From NCBI RefSeq assembly GCF_030209175.1, contig NZ_JARVSM010000004.1, positions 248,001 to 312,000 of the forward strand: 64,000 nucleotides of DNA. The letters are read 5' to 3'. The DNA is from Pseudomonas sp. efr-133-TYG-5 (lineage in GTDB: Bacteria; Pseudomonadota; Gammaproteobacteria; Pseudomonadales; Pseudomonadaceae). The translations under genes and the position numbers were made by a program. This document shows positions 45,219 through 54,051 of this stretch, piece by piece. The first letter of the stretch is position 1, and the number at the start of each line of letters is the position of its first letter. Below the pieces are notes generated by a model. It was given only the letters and a program-made list of their open reading frames with translations, made no database searches and was not told the DNA's origin.

Positions 45219-45359
45219 GTCTGGCCTGTGCAGTCATGACATTGGCTGGCAAAGCCTGTCGAACTGTCATAACTGACAGGTGTTCGGCGCGGAGTAATGG
45301 TGTTCCATCGCAGTTGTCCCGCAGTGAGGGCCGCTCGCAAGACTTTGGAGCACGCCACC
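45138..45359 (+). repeat. Direct repeat, copy 1 (left side of a 1615-bp tandem duplication)
   Basis: This stretch (end of the SCP2-like gene plus the leader of the first delta-60 gene) is repeated at 46753-46974 with a constant offset of 1615 bases. Long shared runs include TTCCAGGGCCTGATGAAGTA and CAGTCATGACATTGGCTGGC. Similarity continues through the following genes. Confidence 0.9.
45264..45279. promoter_or_regulatory. Palindrome upstream of delta-60 gene 1
   Basis: CTGTCA-TAAC-TGACAG, extended by CGAA before and TTCG after, about 80 bases before the start codon. The same palindrome is at 46879-46894 before gene 2, where the left arm is still intact although flanking bases have changed. 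It may be an operator or a transcript hairpin. Confidence 0.4.
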
Positions 45360-46721
45360 ATGATTCAAGCACTCCGCCAAACGCAGCCAGGCACGCTCGA
45401 CCCAATGTTTGCCGAGGACGGTGTCCTCGATTGGCAAATCCCCGGTATTGCCAGCAGAGCCCCGCAGGCGGTGCTTTCGTTGGCGGACGGCAAGCTGATT
45501 GCCGTCAGTCGCCTGTCGGGATTCCAGAGTGGCTTTGCAGTGGTGCGCCTCACCGACAAAGGCGCGCTGGATACGGGGACCGGGTTCGGCGATGGGCGCG
45601 GTTTTGTGCAGATCAGCTTCGCCGATACGCACATCGAGATCATTTTTGGCGCGGCGTTGTTAATCGATGATGGCGTGCTGATTACCTGTCAGTACAGCAA
45701 TCAAAGTGAAGCCTCGAGCGGGCGGGCGCTTGTCCGATTGCTCAAGGATGGTCGACTCGACCAAGGTTTCGGCCGCGGAGGCGCGGTGTTTTTCAACCCC
45801 CTCGAGGGTGGAACGCCTGAGCAGACGAGAAACATGCGTTCGCGCCGTGCCGAGCAAAAAAGTGCTGAAGACACTCGCGCACATCGCAAATTGAATGGAC
45901 GCTCCCATGCCTGCGCAGGCGAGCAACCTGACGGCAAAATCGTCTTGATCACCTCGGCGGTGGATTTTTCCTTCGGCGATTTCAAGGGGCAGCTCGTACG
46001 TCTGAATCCGGATGGTTCGCTGGATAAAACCTTCAATGGAACGGGCAGCGCGTTTGTCGAGCTGGCGGATGTGGCCGAGAGTTATGGCCGGGGCCTGGCG
46101 CTGCAACCCGACGGCAAACTGGTGGTATTTGGTGATTATCGCGAACAAGGGGCGAATGGCTGGTACGTGACCCGTTTCAACGCGCAGGGTCAGCAGGATG
46201 CGCAGTTTGCGACGTTGAAAATGCCGGACCCGCAGTTTGCCCTGACGGTTTTCGATATTTCGGTAAGGGCAAAAGATGGCCTGATCGCGCTCGTCGGCGG
46301 CGTGTTCGAGGATTTTCACACCGGAGTGGGCATGATCTCGCTGTTGAACCGGGACGGCACGTTCAATCGGGTCTTCAACCAGGGCCGGCCGTTGTATTCC
46401 AAACTGACCGACATGGGCCAGCAATGGAGCCGTTGCGCATTCGGCGGTGACGACGGTGATCGCTTGATCGTGGCGGGGACGGGGGGCAGCGAGTTCCTGA
46501 CGGCTCACACCGTGGCCTTCACTGCGCGCTATTTGCTGACGGGTGCGCTGGAGACGACCTTCGCCAATGTCGGCTGGGCGGTGTTCGATGACCGTAATTG
46601 GCTGGATGTCACCAGCGACATGGCTCTCACGTCAGACGGCCGAATTGTCATGTGCGGTGAGCACTACACCGGGCAGGAAATCAATCCACAGGCTGGCTGG
46701 ATGTTGCGGTATCTGACGTGA
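45360..46721 (+). CDS. Delta-60-repeat (beta-propeller-like) protein, copy 1
   Basis: A 453-residue protein made of repeats of about 55-60 residues with the pattern LDPMF-x4-G-x-LDW ... DGK-L-IAV, as in the delta-60 repeat family (for example QPDGKLVVFGDYREQGANGW). No signal peptide is seen at MIQALRQTQPG, so it may be cytosolic or exported by another route. TTGGAG precedes the ATG. It is a tandem paralog of the next gene and about the same length. Function unknown; delta-60 proteins are assumed to fold as propellers that bind partners. Confidence 0.8.
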   Translation: MIQALRQTQPGTLDPMFAEDGVLDWQIPGIASRAPQAVLSLADGKLIAVSRLSGFQSGFAVVRLTDKGALDTGTGFGDGRGFVQISFADTHIEIIFGAALLIDDGVLITCQYSNQSEASSGRALVRLLKDGRLDQGFGRGGAVFFNPLEGGTPEQTRNMRSRRAEQKSAEDTRAHRKLNGRSHACAGEQPDGKIVLITSAVDFSFGDFKGQLVRLNPDGSLDKTFNGTGSAFVELADVAESYGRGLALQPDGKLVVFGDYREQGANGWYVTRFNAQGQQDAQFATLKMPDPQFALTVFDISVRAKDGLIALVGGVFEDFHTGVGMISLLNRDGTFNRVFNQGRPLYSKLTDMGQQWSRCAFGGDDGDRLIVAGTGGSEFLTAHTVAFTARYLLTGALETTFANVGWAVFDDRNWLDVTSDMALTSDGRIVMCGEHYTGQEINPQAGWMLRYLT

Positions 46722-46752
46722 CTCAGATGTTGCCTCGGCTGGCGCGTCCAGC

Positions 46753-46833
46753 AAGGTCAACCCGGCGCCGGTGATCTGGTTCCAGGGCCTGATGAAGTAG
46801 CTGAAGCCACGCAAGGCCAAGCCCGACGCCTGA
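46753..46833 (+). pseudogene. Remnant of the SCP2-like gene 3' end created by tandem duplication
   Basis: 27 codons match the last 27 codons of the SCP2-like gene (KGNPALVMWFQGLMK region). The Tyr codon TAT has become TAG at 46798-46800, followed by in-frame LKPRKAKPDA and TGA. There is no start codon. It is a passenger of the duplication and not a functional gene. Confidence 0.88.
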
Positions 46834-46878
46834 GTCTGGCCTGCGCAGTCATGACATTGGCTGGCAAAGCCAATCGAA

Positions 46879-46894
46879 CTGTCAGAACTGACAG
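46879..46894. promoter_or_regulatory. Palindrome upstream of delta-60 gene 2
   Basis: CTGTCA-GAAC-TGACAG, at the same relative position as the palindrome before copy 1. Here the pairing can extend by one more base pair (CTGTCAG/CTGACAG). Confidence 0.4.
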
Positions 46895-46974
46895 GTGTTC
46901 GGCGCCAGGTATTGGTGTTCCATCGCAGTTGTCCCGCCGTGAGGGGCACTTGGACGACTCTGGAGCACATCAGC

Positions 46975-48333
46975 ATGACTCAAGCATCTCGCACTGCACA
47001 GGCAGGCACGCTCGACCCCACATTTGCTCATCAAGGCTTGCTCGACTGGCCTATTGCCGGCGTGCCCGGCACTTCGCCCGAGGCGGTCATCGCATTACCC
47101 GATGGCAAGTTGATTGCCGCGAGTTTCCCCCTCGAGGGGATGGTCGGTTTCGCGGCGGTACGCCTTACGCCGGATGGCAAACTCGATTACGGATCGGACT
47201 TCGGAGACGGCCAGGGCTTTGTCGAGGTGTCTTTCCCCGGCAAACGCATCGATTCGATTTTTGCCGGCAGCCGACTGAGTGACGGCGGGCTGTTGTTCAC
47301 TGCGCAATACCTCAATGACGGCGTTGACGGTGGTGGCCTGGCGGTCATCCGGCTGCTCGAAACGGGCCAGCTCGATGCGGGCTTTGGCGATGGCGGGGTG
47401 GTTTTCCTCGATCCGGTGGCGGGTGGCACGGCTGAGCAATTGGCAGCACTCAAGCCGCGCGAGACCGGGCAGCCCGTTGCCGGAGGCGTCGGCGCGGGCA
47501 TCCGGTCCGGCGGCAGCGCCCAGGCGTCGGGCATCGAGCAGCCCGATGGCAAGATCGTGGTCATGACCTCGGCGGCGGACTTTTCCGCGGGTACCTACAA
47601 GGGCCAGGTCGTGCGTCTCAATCGTGACGGTTCGTTCGACCAGACGTTCAATGGCAGTGGCCGCACGTTCGTCGAGTTGCCCGATGCGGTCTACAGCGAA
47701 GGCCGCGGCGTGGCGCTCCAGCGTGATGGCAAGCTGGTCGCGCATGGCAGTTACCGCACGAACAACGACTATGGGCTGTACGTGGTGCGTTTCAATCCTG
47801 ACGGACGCCAGGACTCGGGGTTTGCCAACCTGCTGCAAGCCAATCCTGATCTGTTGGCGATTTACGATATCCGGGTCAGGGCGAAGGACGATTTGATCGT
47901 GCTGGTCGGTGGCAAGTCGGAAACCCTCAAGACTGGAATCGGCGCGATTTTGCTGCTGAACCGCGATGGCGGGTTCAACCTGGTGTTCAACAACGGCCAG
48001 CCGCTGTATTCCAAGCTGACGGATATCGGCCAGCGCTGGAGCCGTTGCACCTTTGGCGGAGCGGGGGATGATCTGTTGATCGTTTCGGGCACCACCGGCA
48101 GCGAGTTCTTCAGCGAAAACAGCGAGGCCTGTACCGCGCGTTATCTCATGACCGGGCAACTGGATAGCGCGTTCAATGAAGTCGGCTTCGTGGTGTTCGA
48201 TGACCCGCAGTGGCTGGAAGCTACCCGGGGCATGACCCTCTCGGCGCAACAGCGGATTGTCGTTTGCGGCGGACATCACCTGGCGCAGGTGTTCAATCCG
48301 TTGGCTGGCTGGATGGTGTGTTATCTGACTTGA
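46975..48333 (+). CDS. Delta-60-repeat (beta-propeller-like) protein, copy 2
   Basis: A 452-residue paralog of the preceding gene, alignable from end to end: TLDPTFAHQGLLDWPIAGVP against TLDPMFAEDGVLDWQIPGIA at the N-terminus and NPLAGWMVCYL against NPQAGWMLRYL at the C-terminus. The middle insert rich in Gly and Ala (about residues 150-180) differs between copies. TGGAG precedes the ATG. The paralogs have diverged considerably, so the duplication is not recent. Confidence 0.8.
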   Translation: MTQASRTAQAGTLDPTFAHQGLLDWPIAGVPGTSPEAVIALPDGKLIAASFPLEGMVGFAAVRLTPDGKLDYGSDFGDGQGFVEVSFPGKRIDSIFAGSRLSDGGLLFTAQYLNDGVDGGGLAVIRLLETGQLDAGFGDGGVVFLDPVAGGTAEQLAALKPRETGQPVAGGVGAGIRSGGSAQASGIEQPDGKIVVMTSAADFSAGTYKGQVVRLNRDGSFDQTFNGSGRTFVELPDAVYSEGRGVALQRDGKLVAHGSYRTNNDYGLYVVRFNPDGRQDSGFANLLQANPDLLAIYDIRVRAKDDLIVLVGGKSETLKTGIGAILLLNRDGGFNLVFNNGQPLYSKLTDIGQRWSRCTFGGAGDDLLIVSGTTGSEFFSENSEACTARYLMTGQLDSAFNEVGFVVFDDPQWLEATRGMTLSAQQRIVVCGGHHLAQVFNPLAGWMVCYLT

Positions 48334-48369
48334 TCGATTGCCGTGTTTATCTTGATGGAGCGAGAAATC

Positions 48370-48504
48370 ATGAACCGACTGATCGCTGCCGAAGGCAGAC
48401 ACGAGGATTTGAGAGACATGGCGCTGATGGCGGACGGACGCATCGTGCTGTGTGGCCGGTTGTTATCCGGTGGCGAGGGCTGGATGTTGCGCTACCTGGG
48501 TTAA
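48370..48504 (+). pseudogene. Fragment of a third delta-60-repeat copy (C-terminal 44 codons)
   Basis: From the ATG at 48370 a 44-codon frame ends in DMALMADGRIVLCGRLL and GGEGWMLRYLG. This matches the C-termini of the two upstream paralogs (DMALTSDGRIVMCGEHY ... AGWMLRYLT). The rest of the gene is missing. GATGGAG upstream could still allow translation as a small protein, but decay after deletion is the simpler reading. Confidence 0.75.
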
Positions 48505-48540
48505 GCCGGGCACTTGATCGGGACTGCATGCTTGGTTAAC

Positions 48541-48592
48541 AGGCCCGCGCCCACGGGGATCAGTTGAGTCCCGTGGGCGCGGGCCTGTTTGC
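48541..48592. terminator. Strong inverted repeat between the delta-60 region and the HDOD gene
   Basis: CAGGCCCGCGCCCACGGG (48541-48558) is the exact reverse complement of CCCGTGGGCGCGGGCCTG (48571-48588), with a 12-base loop. TTT follows on the plus strand. It ends three bases before the HDOD stop codon and can terminate both converging units. Confidence 0.8.
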
Positions 48593-48594
48593 GT

Positions 48595-49995
48595 TCAGGC
48601 CTGGCTGAACTGCGAAGCCAGTTCGCGCAGCAGCACTTCGGCTTCAAGCACCTTGCTCACAACATCGTTGGCTTTGTCGCGGGTCAGGCCCACGCGCTCG
48701 AGCAGCGCATCCGGGATGTCTTCATCCGGGCCGGAGCCGATGCCGCGCCCGCGCAGCAGGCGCACGGCCAGGCAGACCAGGTTCGGGTACTCGGCGTAGG
48801 CGCCGTCGTAGCTCGGGTCGTGCTGAAAGCGCAGGGCGGTGGCCAGCTCATCGGGCATGTCCCAGTAGCGCATCAGCCATGCGCCGATCTGTTCGCGGCT
48901 GATGCCCAGCAAGTGCTGCTCGACATAGCTGTGGCACAGGTGCGGGTTGACCTCCAGGTGACGGCAGATCAGCGAGAAGTGCGGCGGGAACACGTGCGCC
49001 AGCAACAGGTAGCCGAAGTTGTGCAGCAGGCCGGCGAGGTAGGTCAGGCCGGCTTCCGGGCGCTGGGCGCGCGGCATGGCGCGGGTCAGGCCTTCGATGA
49101 CGGCGGCGGTGTAGATCGACTGCTGCCAGTACGGCGTGGTGTGTTGCGGGTGATCCTTGGGCAGGCTCAGGGTCTTGCCGAGGGCCAGGCCCAGCGCCAG
49201 GTTGATCACCAGATCGAAGCCGAGCACGCGGACGATGGCGTCTTCCACCGAACGGATCTTGCCCGGCGAAGCGTAGTACGGCGATGCCGCCCAGCTCACC
49301 ACTTGCGCGGCCAGTGCCGGGTCGGTTTCAACGACGCCGGTGATGTCGTCGATGGTGGCGTTCGGGTCGACGCGCAGCTTGATGATCTTCTGCGCGGTTT
49401 CGGCCAGCGGCGGAATCTCGATGGTCGCTTCCAGACGCTGCTGGATGCGCCGCGCAGTGAAGGCCTGCACGGCCTGGGTGATTTCCTCGCGGTCATCGTC
49501 CGGGCGGTCGAGGTTCGGGCGGATGCTGCTCAGGGCTTCGCCGAAATTGGCGGCGCTGGCCTTGGTCAACATGGTCTTGAACGCTTCGCTGGTGATTTCC
49601 AGCAGCACGCCCGGCTCGCCGGAGTTGATCAGCAGCTTCGGCTCGCGCAGCAGGCTCTCTTCGTAGAGGCACGGCGAACTGGTCAGCGCCGGCAGGCCCG
49701 GCAGCAGGCTCAGGCTGTGTTTGCCGAGCATCTTTTCCAGGCGCTCGGTGGACACGGCGGTCAGGCGCCGGCCGGTGAGTTCGGCGAGGCGGTTGAGGTC
49801 GAGCAACTGGCTCTGTGGAAACAGCACCATCAGCGCGCCCACGGCGTCGTCGAGCAATACCGCCTGGACCTTGCGCGAGGCATTGAGGCCGTGGTGGTCG
49901 AGCACTTCTTCGTAGGCGATACCCAGCTTGCCGAGCAGCAGCCGAATTACAGACGGCGCGTGCGGGAGTTCGGGGGCGAGAGCTGCGTCAGTCAT
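48595..49995 (-). CDS. HDOD-domain protein with N-terminal YbaK-like aminoacyl-tRNA deacylase domain
   Basis: A 466-residue protein. Residues about 15-150 resemble a YbaK/ProX editing domain (ELPHAPSVIRLLLGKLGIAY ... VLLDDAVGALMVLFPQ). Residues about 220-420 are an HDOD domain (IPPLAETAQKIIKLRVDPNA; VVETDPALAAQVVSWAASPY; YLAGLLHNFGYLLLAHVFP), a variant HD fold found in signalling proteins of Pseudomonas. The start MTDAALAPELP is preferred; a longer frame reaches into recG. It occupies the position beside recG in the conserved neighbourhood. Confidence 0.85.
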   Translation of the reverse strand: MTDAALAPELPHAPSVIRLLLGKLGIAYEEVLDHHGLNASRKVQAVLLDDAVGALMVLFPQSQLLDLNRLAELTGRRLTAVSTERLEKMLGKHSLSLLPGLPALTSSPCLYEESLLREPKLLINSGEPGVLLEITSEAFKTMLTKASAANFGEALSSIRPNLDRPDDDREEITQAVQAFTARRIQQRLEATIEIPPLAETAQKIIKLRVDPNATIDDITGVVETDPALAAQVVSWAASPYYASPGKIRSVEDAIVRVLGFDLVINLALGLALGKTLSLPKDHPQHTTPYWQQSIYTAAVIEGLTRAMPRAQRPEAGLTYLAGLLHNFGYLLLAHVFPPHFSLICRHLEVNPHLCHSYVEQHLLGISREQIGAWLMRYWDMPDELATALRFQHDPSYDGAYAEYPNLVCLAVRLLRGRGIGSGPDEDIPDALLERVGLTRDKANDVVSKVLEAEVLLRELASQFSQA

Positions 49996-50074
49996 GGTCT
50001 GTATCCGTTTTTGAAACAATGGCAGGAGTATAACCAGCTCTGTAGGAACGATCCTGCACAAACTGCGACGGTGC

Positions 50075-52150
50075 TCACACTTGGCCGTATTGCTGCCCAT
50101 GGCGCAGCCAGCGGTCGAGCAATGGGCTGACGTGAGTCGGCCAGCGTTCCAGCAGCGCTTGCGCGGCGTCACGCACGGCCGGCAGCAGGTCGGCGTCGCG
50201 CATCAGGTCGGCGACCTTGAATTGCAGCAGGCCGGTCTGGCGCGTGCCGAGCATTTCGCCGGGGCCGCGCAGTTCGAGGTCTTTTTCGGCGATGACGAAG
50301 CCGTCGTTGGTTTCGCGCATGATGCCCAGGCGCTGGCGGCCGATCTGCGACAGCGGCGGATGGTAGAGCAGCACGCAATGGCTGACCGCGCTGCCGCGCC
50401 CGACCCGGCCGCGCAACTGGTGCAGCTGCGCGAGACCCAGGCGTTCGGGGTTTTCGATGATCATCAGGCTGGCGTTGGGCACGTCGACGCCGACTTCGAT
50501 CACCGTGGTGGCGACCAGCAGTTGCAGGTTGCCGGCCTTGAATTCGGCCATGACCGCGGCTTTCTCGGCGGGCTTCATGCGCCCGTGGATCAGCCCGACC
50601 TTGAGCTCGCCGAGGGCGGCGGTGAGGTCTTCGAAGGTGGTTTCGGCGGCCTGACAGGTCAGCTCTTCGGATTCTTCGATCAGCGTGCACACCCAGTAGG
50701 CCTGACGCCCTTCGGCGCAGGCGCTGCGCACCCGTTCGATGACTTCGACACGGCGGGTGTCGGTGACCAGCACGGTATTGACCGGCGTGCGCCCCGGCGG
50801 CAGTTCGTCGAGGATCGAGGTGTCGAGGTCGGCGTAGGCGCTCATCGCCAGCGTGCGAGGAATCGGTGTGGCGGTCATGATCAGCTGATGCGGGCACATG
50901 CGCCCGCCGACGCCTTTCTGCCGCAGGGCCAGACGCTGCTGCACGCCGAAGCGGTGCTGTTCGTCGATGATCACCAGCGCGAGATTCTTGAACTGCACTT
51001 CATCCTGGAACAGCGCGTGGGTGCCGACCACCATCGGCGTGCCGCTGGCGATCTGTTCCAGTGCGGCGACGCGGTTCTTGCCCTTGAGCTTGCCGGCCAG
51101 CCACGCGACGTCGATGCCCAGCGGTTCGAGCCAGCGTTTGAAGGTGATGAAGTGTTGTTCGGCGAGGATCTCGGTCGGTGCCATCAACGCGACCTGATAA
51201 CCGGCCTCCAGCGCCTGCAGCGCGGCGAGGGCGGCGACCACGGTCTTGCCCGCGCCGACGTCACCCTGAATCAGGCGCAGCATCGGTTCGTGCTGACTGA
51301 GGTCGTAGGCGATTTCGTTGCCGACCCGTTGCTGGGCGCCCGTCGGGTTGAAGCCAAGGTTGGCCAGGTATTTCGCCGGCAGCCTGGTGGCTTTGGGCAT
51401 GGCCGGTGCGCGCAGTGAGCGCATGCTTTCGCGCAGGCGCTGTTGGGACAGCTGATGGGTCAGCAGCTCTTCGAACGCCAGGCGATGCTGGGCCCAGTGA
51501 TGGCCGAGGGCGAGTTCGTCGACATCGGCATCGGCCGGCGGGTTGTGCAGGTAGCGGATCGCATCGGCCAGCGGCGCCAGTTGGTAGTCGCGCGCCAGTT
51601 CGGTCGGCAGCCAGTCGGGCAGGGTGCTGGGCTTGAGCAGGGTCAGCGTCTGCATGCACAGCTGGCGCAGGCGCTGCTGGGTCAGGCCTTCGGTGAGCGG
51701 ATAGACCGGGGTCAGGGTCTCGTCCACCGGTGGCGGCTCGTCGCCCGTGATGGCGCGGTATTCCGGGTGGTAGATCTCCAGCCCCGAAGCGCCGGGCCGG
51801 GCTTCGCCGTAGCAGCGAATCCGCGTGCCGCGCTTGAGGCCTTCCTTCTGCGCGTTGCTGAAATGGTAGAAGCGCAGGCTCAGGCCGCCGGTGCCGTCCT
51901 GCAGGCGCACCACCAGGCTGCGGCGGCGGCCCATGACCACGTCGGCGCCGCTGACGGTGCCTTCGACCACGGCGTCCTGTCCCGGGCGCAAATGGCCGAT
52001 CGGCACCACGCGGGTGCGATCCTGATAACGCAGCGGCAGATGGAACAGCACGTCCTGGAGGTTCTCCAGGCCGACCTTGGCCAGCTTCTCGGCCATGGCT
52101 TCGCCGACACCCTTGAGTGCCGTCACCGACACTTGCGACAGCTCGGTCAT
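50075..52150 (-). CDS. recG: ATP-dependent DNA helicase RecG
   Basis: The 691-residue protein has the N-terminal wedge/OB domain (about 55-150), Walker A GDVGAGKTVVAALAAL, the DEQH box (IIDEQHRFGVQQRLAL), and C-terminal helicase motifs TVIEVGVDVPNASLM and QLRGRVGRG. RecG reverses stalled forks and branch-migrates Holliday junctions. It starts ten bases after the oxyR stop on the same strand, so the two are probably co-transcribed. Confidence 0.97.
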   Translation of the reverse strand: MTELSQVSVTALKGVGEAMAEKLAKVGLENLQDVLFHLPLRYQDRTRVVPIGHLRPGQDAVVEGTVSGADVVMGRRRSLVVRLQDGTGGLSLRFYHFSNAQKEGLKRGTRIRCYGEARPGASGLEIYHPEYRAITGDEPPPVDETLTPVYPLTEGLTQQRLRQLCMQTLTLLKPSTLPDWLPTELARDYQLAPLADAIRYLHNPPADADVDELALGHHWAQHRLAFEELLTHQLSQQRLRESMRSLRAPAMPKATRLPAKYLANLGFNPTGAQQRVGNEIAYDLSQHEPMLRLIQGDVGAGKTVVAALAALQALEAGYQVALMAPTEILAEQHFITFKRWLEPLGIDVAWLAGKLKGKNRVAALEQIASGTPMVVGTHALFQDEVQFKNLALVIIDEQHRFGVQQRLALRQKGVGGRMCPHQLIMTATPIPRTLAMSAYADLDTSILDELPPGRTPVNTVLVTDTRRVEVIERVRSACAEGRQAYWVCTLIEESEELTCQAAETTFEDLTAALGELKVGLIHGRMKPAEKAAVMAEFKAGNLQLLVATTVIEVGVDVPNASLMIIENPERLGLAQLHQLRGRVGRGSAVSHCVLLYHPPLSQIGRQRLGIMRETNDGFVIAEKDLELRGPGEMLGTRQTGLLQFKVADLMRDADLLPAVRDAAQALLERWPTHVSPLLDRWLRHGQQYGQV

Positions 52151-52159
52151 GACCCTGGC

Positions 52160-53089
52160 TTAACCGGCCGTGACCGGCGCGGCGGGTTTGGCCACCGAGC
52201 ACAGGCGAATGGAGTCGGCGAGAATCTCGATGGCTTTTGGCCGCGGGAAGCTCGCGCGCCAGGCAATGGCCACGGTGCGGTACGGCACCGGTGCGGACAG
52301 TGGCCGCACTTCGATCACGCCCGGCGCGTAGTGGTGGCTGTCCACCGCCGACAGCGGCAGGATCGAAATGCCCAGGCCCGAAGCGACCATGTGGCGGATG
52401 GTTTCCAGCGAACTGGATTCGACCGTGGTGTGCTTGGCGCCGTCGTTGCCCTTGGTCAGGGTCGGGCAGGCTTCGAGCACCTGGTCGCGGAAGCAGTGGC
52501 CTTCACCGAGCAGCAGCAGGCTCTTGTCGTTGAGCAGGGCGGCGTCGATGGATTCCTTTTGTGTCCACGGATGCTGCGCCGGCATCAGCACATAGAACGG
52601 TTCGTCGTAGAGCTGCAGGGTCAGTACGTCGGCTTCGTTGAACGGCAGGGCGATGATGATCGCGTCGAGCTCGCCGTTGCGCAGTTTGTCGCGCAGCACA
52701 TGGGTGAAGTTTTCTTCGATGTACAACGGCATCTGCGGGGCAACCCGGTGCAGTTGTGGAATCAGGTGCGGGAACAGGTACGGGCCGACGGTGTAGATCG
52801 CGCCGACCTTCAGTGGCGCGGTCAGCTGATTCTTGCCGGCCTGGGCCAGTTCGCGGATGCCCTGGGCCTGCTCCAGCACTTTCTGCGCCTGGGCGACGAT
52901 GCCTTCGCCGACCGGAGTCAGGCGCACGGCACTTTTGCTGCGCTCGAAAATCAGCACACCGAGTTCGTCTTCAAGCTTTTTCACGCCCACCGAGAGGGTC
53001 GGCTGGCTGACGTGGCAACGCTCGGCCGCGTGACCGAAATGTTGCTCTTGGGCGAGGGTAACGATGTAGCGTAATTCTGTGAGAGTCAT
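52160..53089 (-). CDS. oxyR: Hydrogen-peroxide-responsive LysR-type regulator OxyR
   Basis: At 309 residues with an N-terminal LysR helix-turn-helix (HFGHAAERCHVSQPTLSVGV) and the redox pair C199 and C208 in GEGHCFRDQVLEACP at exactly the E. coli positions, this is OxyR. Peroxide forms the C199-C208 disulfide and activates defence genes. The start MTLTELRYIV is chosen; a 61-residue extension of the frame runs into the terminator region upstream. The gene leads recG. Confidence 0.97.
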   Translation of the reverse strand: MTLTELRYIVTLAQEQHFGHAAERCHVSQPTLSVGVKKLEDELGVLIFERSKSAVRLTPVGEGIVAQAQKVLEQAQGIRELAQAGKNQLTAPLKVGAIYTVGPYLFPHLIPQLHRVAPQMPLYIEENFTHVLRDKLRNGELDAIIIALPFNEADVLTLQLYDEPFYVLMPAQHPWTQKESIDAALLNDKSLLLLGEGHCFRDQVLEACPTLTKGNDGAKHTTVESSSLETIRHMVASGLGISILPLSAVDSHHYAPGVIEVRPLSAPVPYRTVAIAWRASFPRPKAIEILADSIRLCSVAKPAAPVTAG

Positions 53090-53208
53090 AGCAAAGCGTC
53101 CATGAAGTTGCGGGCCAAGCATACCGGCTGCAATCGATAGACGCACGTTATCAGACTGAGTACGGAATGCGACACCGGGCAATGTGAGTTTGCCGTTGCC
53201 AGATAGGC

Positions 53209-53233
53209 AAAAGGCACCTTTCGGTGCCTTTTT
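53209..53233 (-). terminator. Terminator of the exbB-exbD-tonB operon
   Basis: AAAAGGCACC (53209-53218) pairs with GGTGCCTTTT (53223-53232) around TTTC, with an A-run on one side and T-run on the other. It lies downstream of tonB on the minus strand, ahead of oxyR. Confidence 0.85.
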
Positions 53234-53260
53234 GGCTGGGTTCTGGGTGGGTGGAGAACC

Positions 53261-53292
53261 CCTGTGGGACATGGCCTGCCAGCTCCCACAGG
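53261..53292. repeat. REP-like inverted repeat downstream of tonB
   Basis: CCTGTGGGA (53261-53269) pairs with TCCCACAGG (53284-53292). The arms match the ends of the REP family that also occurs at 56512-56605, but the inner part is degenerate. Confidence 0.6.
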
Positions 53293-53304
53293 TTTTGCAG
53301 TGGC

Positions 53305-54051
53305 TTAGCGGCGTCTTTCGAGCGAGTACACAAACGGCGCCACAATTTCGATCGAGCCATTGTTGAGCATGTCGGCCGGTGGCTTGGGAAGCGGTTGTGC
53401 GCGGCGGATCATTTCCAGGGTGGCCCGGTCCAGATCGGCATTGCCGGAACGGCCCACCAGTTCGAACGACAGTACGTTGCCTTCGCCATCGACCACGAAG
53501 CGCAGGCGGTTCAAGCCTTCCTTGCCACGCGCCTGAGCGCTGGCCGGGTACTTTTTATACTTGGCCAAATGCGCCAGCAGGGTGCCTTGCCAGCTGGCCT
53601 TGGCGGCCATTTGCGCAGGTGACGGGCCTGGCGCAGGCTGCGCGGATTTCTCCGTCGGTGCCTGGGTCGGTTGCGTGTCGGCCGGTTTTTCCTCGGAAGG
53701 TTTTTCCTTCGGCGGCTGCGGTTTCTCGACCGGTTTCGGCGGCTGAGGTTTTGGCTTCGGCTTGGGTTTCGGCTTCGGCACGGCGATCTCGGCCTTCGGC
53801 GCTTCGGCCAGTTTCGGCATCGGCGGCTCTTCCACCGGCGTCGGTGGCTGCGGCGGGGTGACGACTTTCGGCGGAGCCGGCGGCGGTGGGGCCGGAACCG
53901 GTGCCAGCTCGACCATCATTGCCTGCGGCGGCAGTTCGATGGGCGGGCGGCTGGTCCAGTTCAGCGCCAGCGCGATAGCCAGGGCATGCACGCCCAGCAC
54001 CACGGCCAGGCTACCGCCGTAACGCGTCAGCTTATGGCGCGTCGTGATCAT
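53305..54051 (-). CDS. tonB: TonB energy-transducing protein
   Basis: A 248-residue protein with one N-terminal transmembrane helix (GSLAVVLGVHALAIALAL), a long Pro-Lys-rich spacer (KPKPKPKPKPQPPKPVEKPQ) that spans the periplasm, and a C-terminal TonB domain (YKKYPASAQARGKEGLNRLR). It transfers proton-motive energy from ExbB-ExbD to outer-membrane receptors. Its start overlaps the exbD stop by four bases. Confidence 0.95.
   Translation of the reverse strand: MITTRHKLTRYGGSLAVVLGVHALAIALALNWTSRPPIELPPQAMMVELAPVPAPPPPAPPKVVTPPQPPTPVEEPPMPKLAEAPKAEIAVPKPKPKPKPKPQPPKPVEKPQPPKEKPSEEKPADTQPTQAPTEKSAQPAPGPSPAQMAAKASWQGTLLAHLAKYKKYPASAQARGKEGLNRLRFVVDGEGNVLSFELVGRSGNADLDRATLEMIRRAQPLPKPPADMLNNGSIEIVAPFVYSLERRR

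Larger units (their letters stand above)
46753..46974 (+). repeat. Direct repeat, copy 2 (right side of the 1615-bp tandem duplication)
   Basis: Counterpart of 45138-45359, offset 1615 bases. It contains the SCP2 tail remnant and the leader with the palindrome. Confidence 0.9.
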
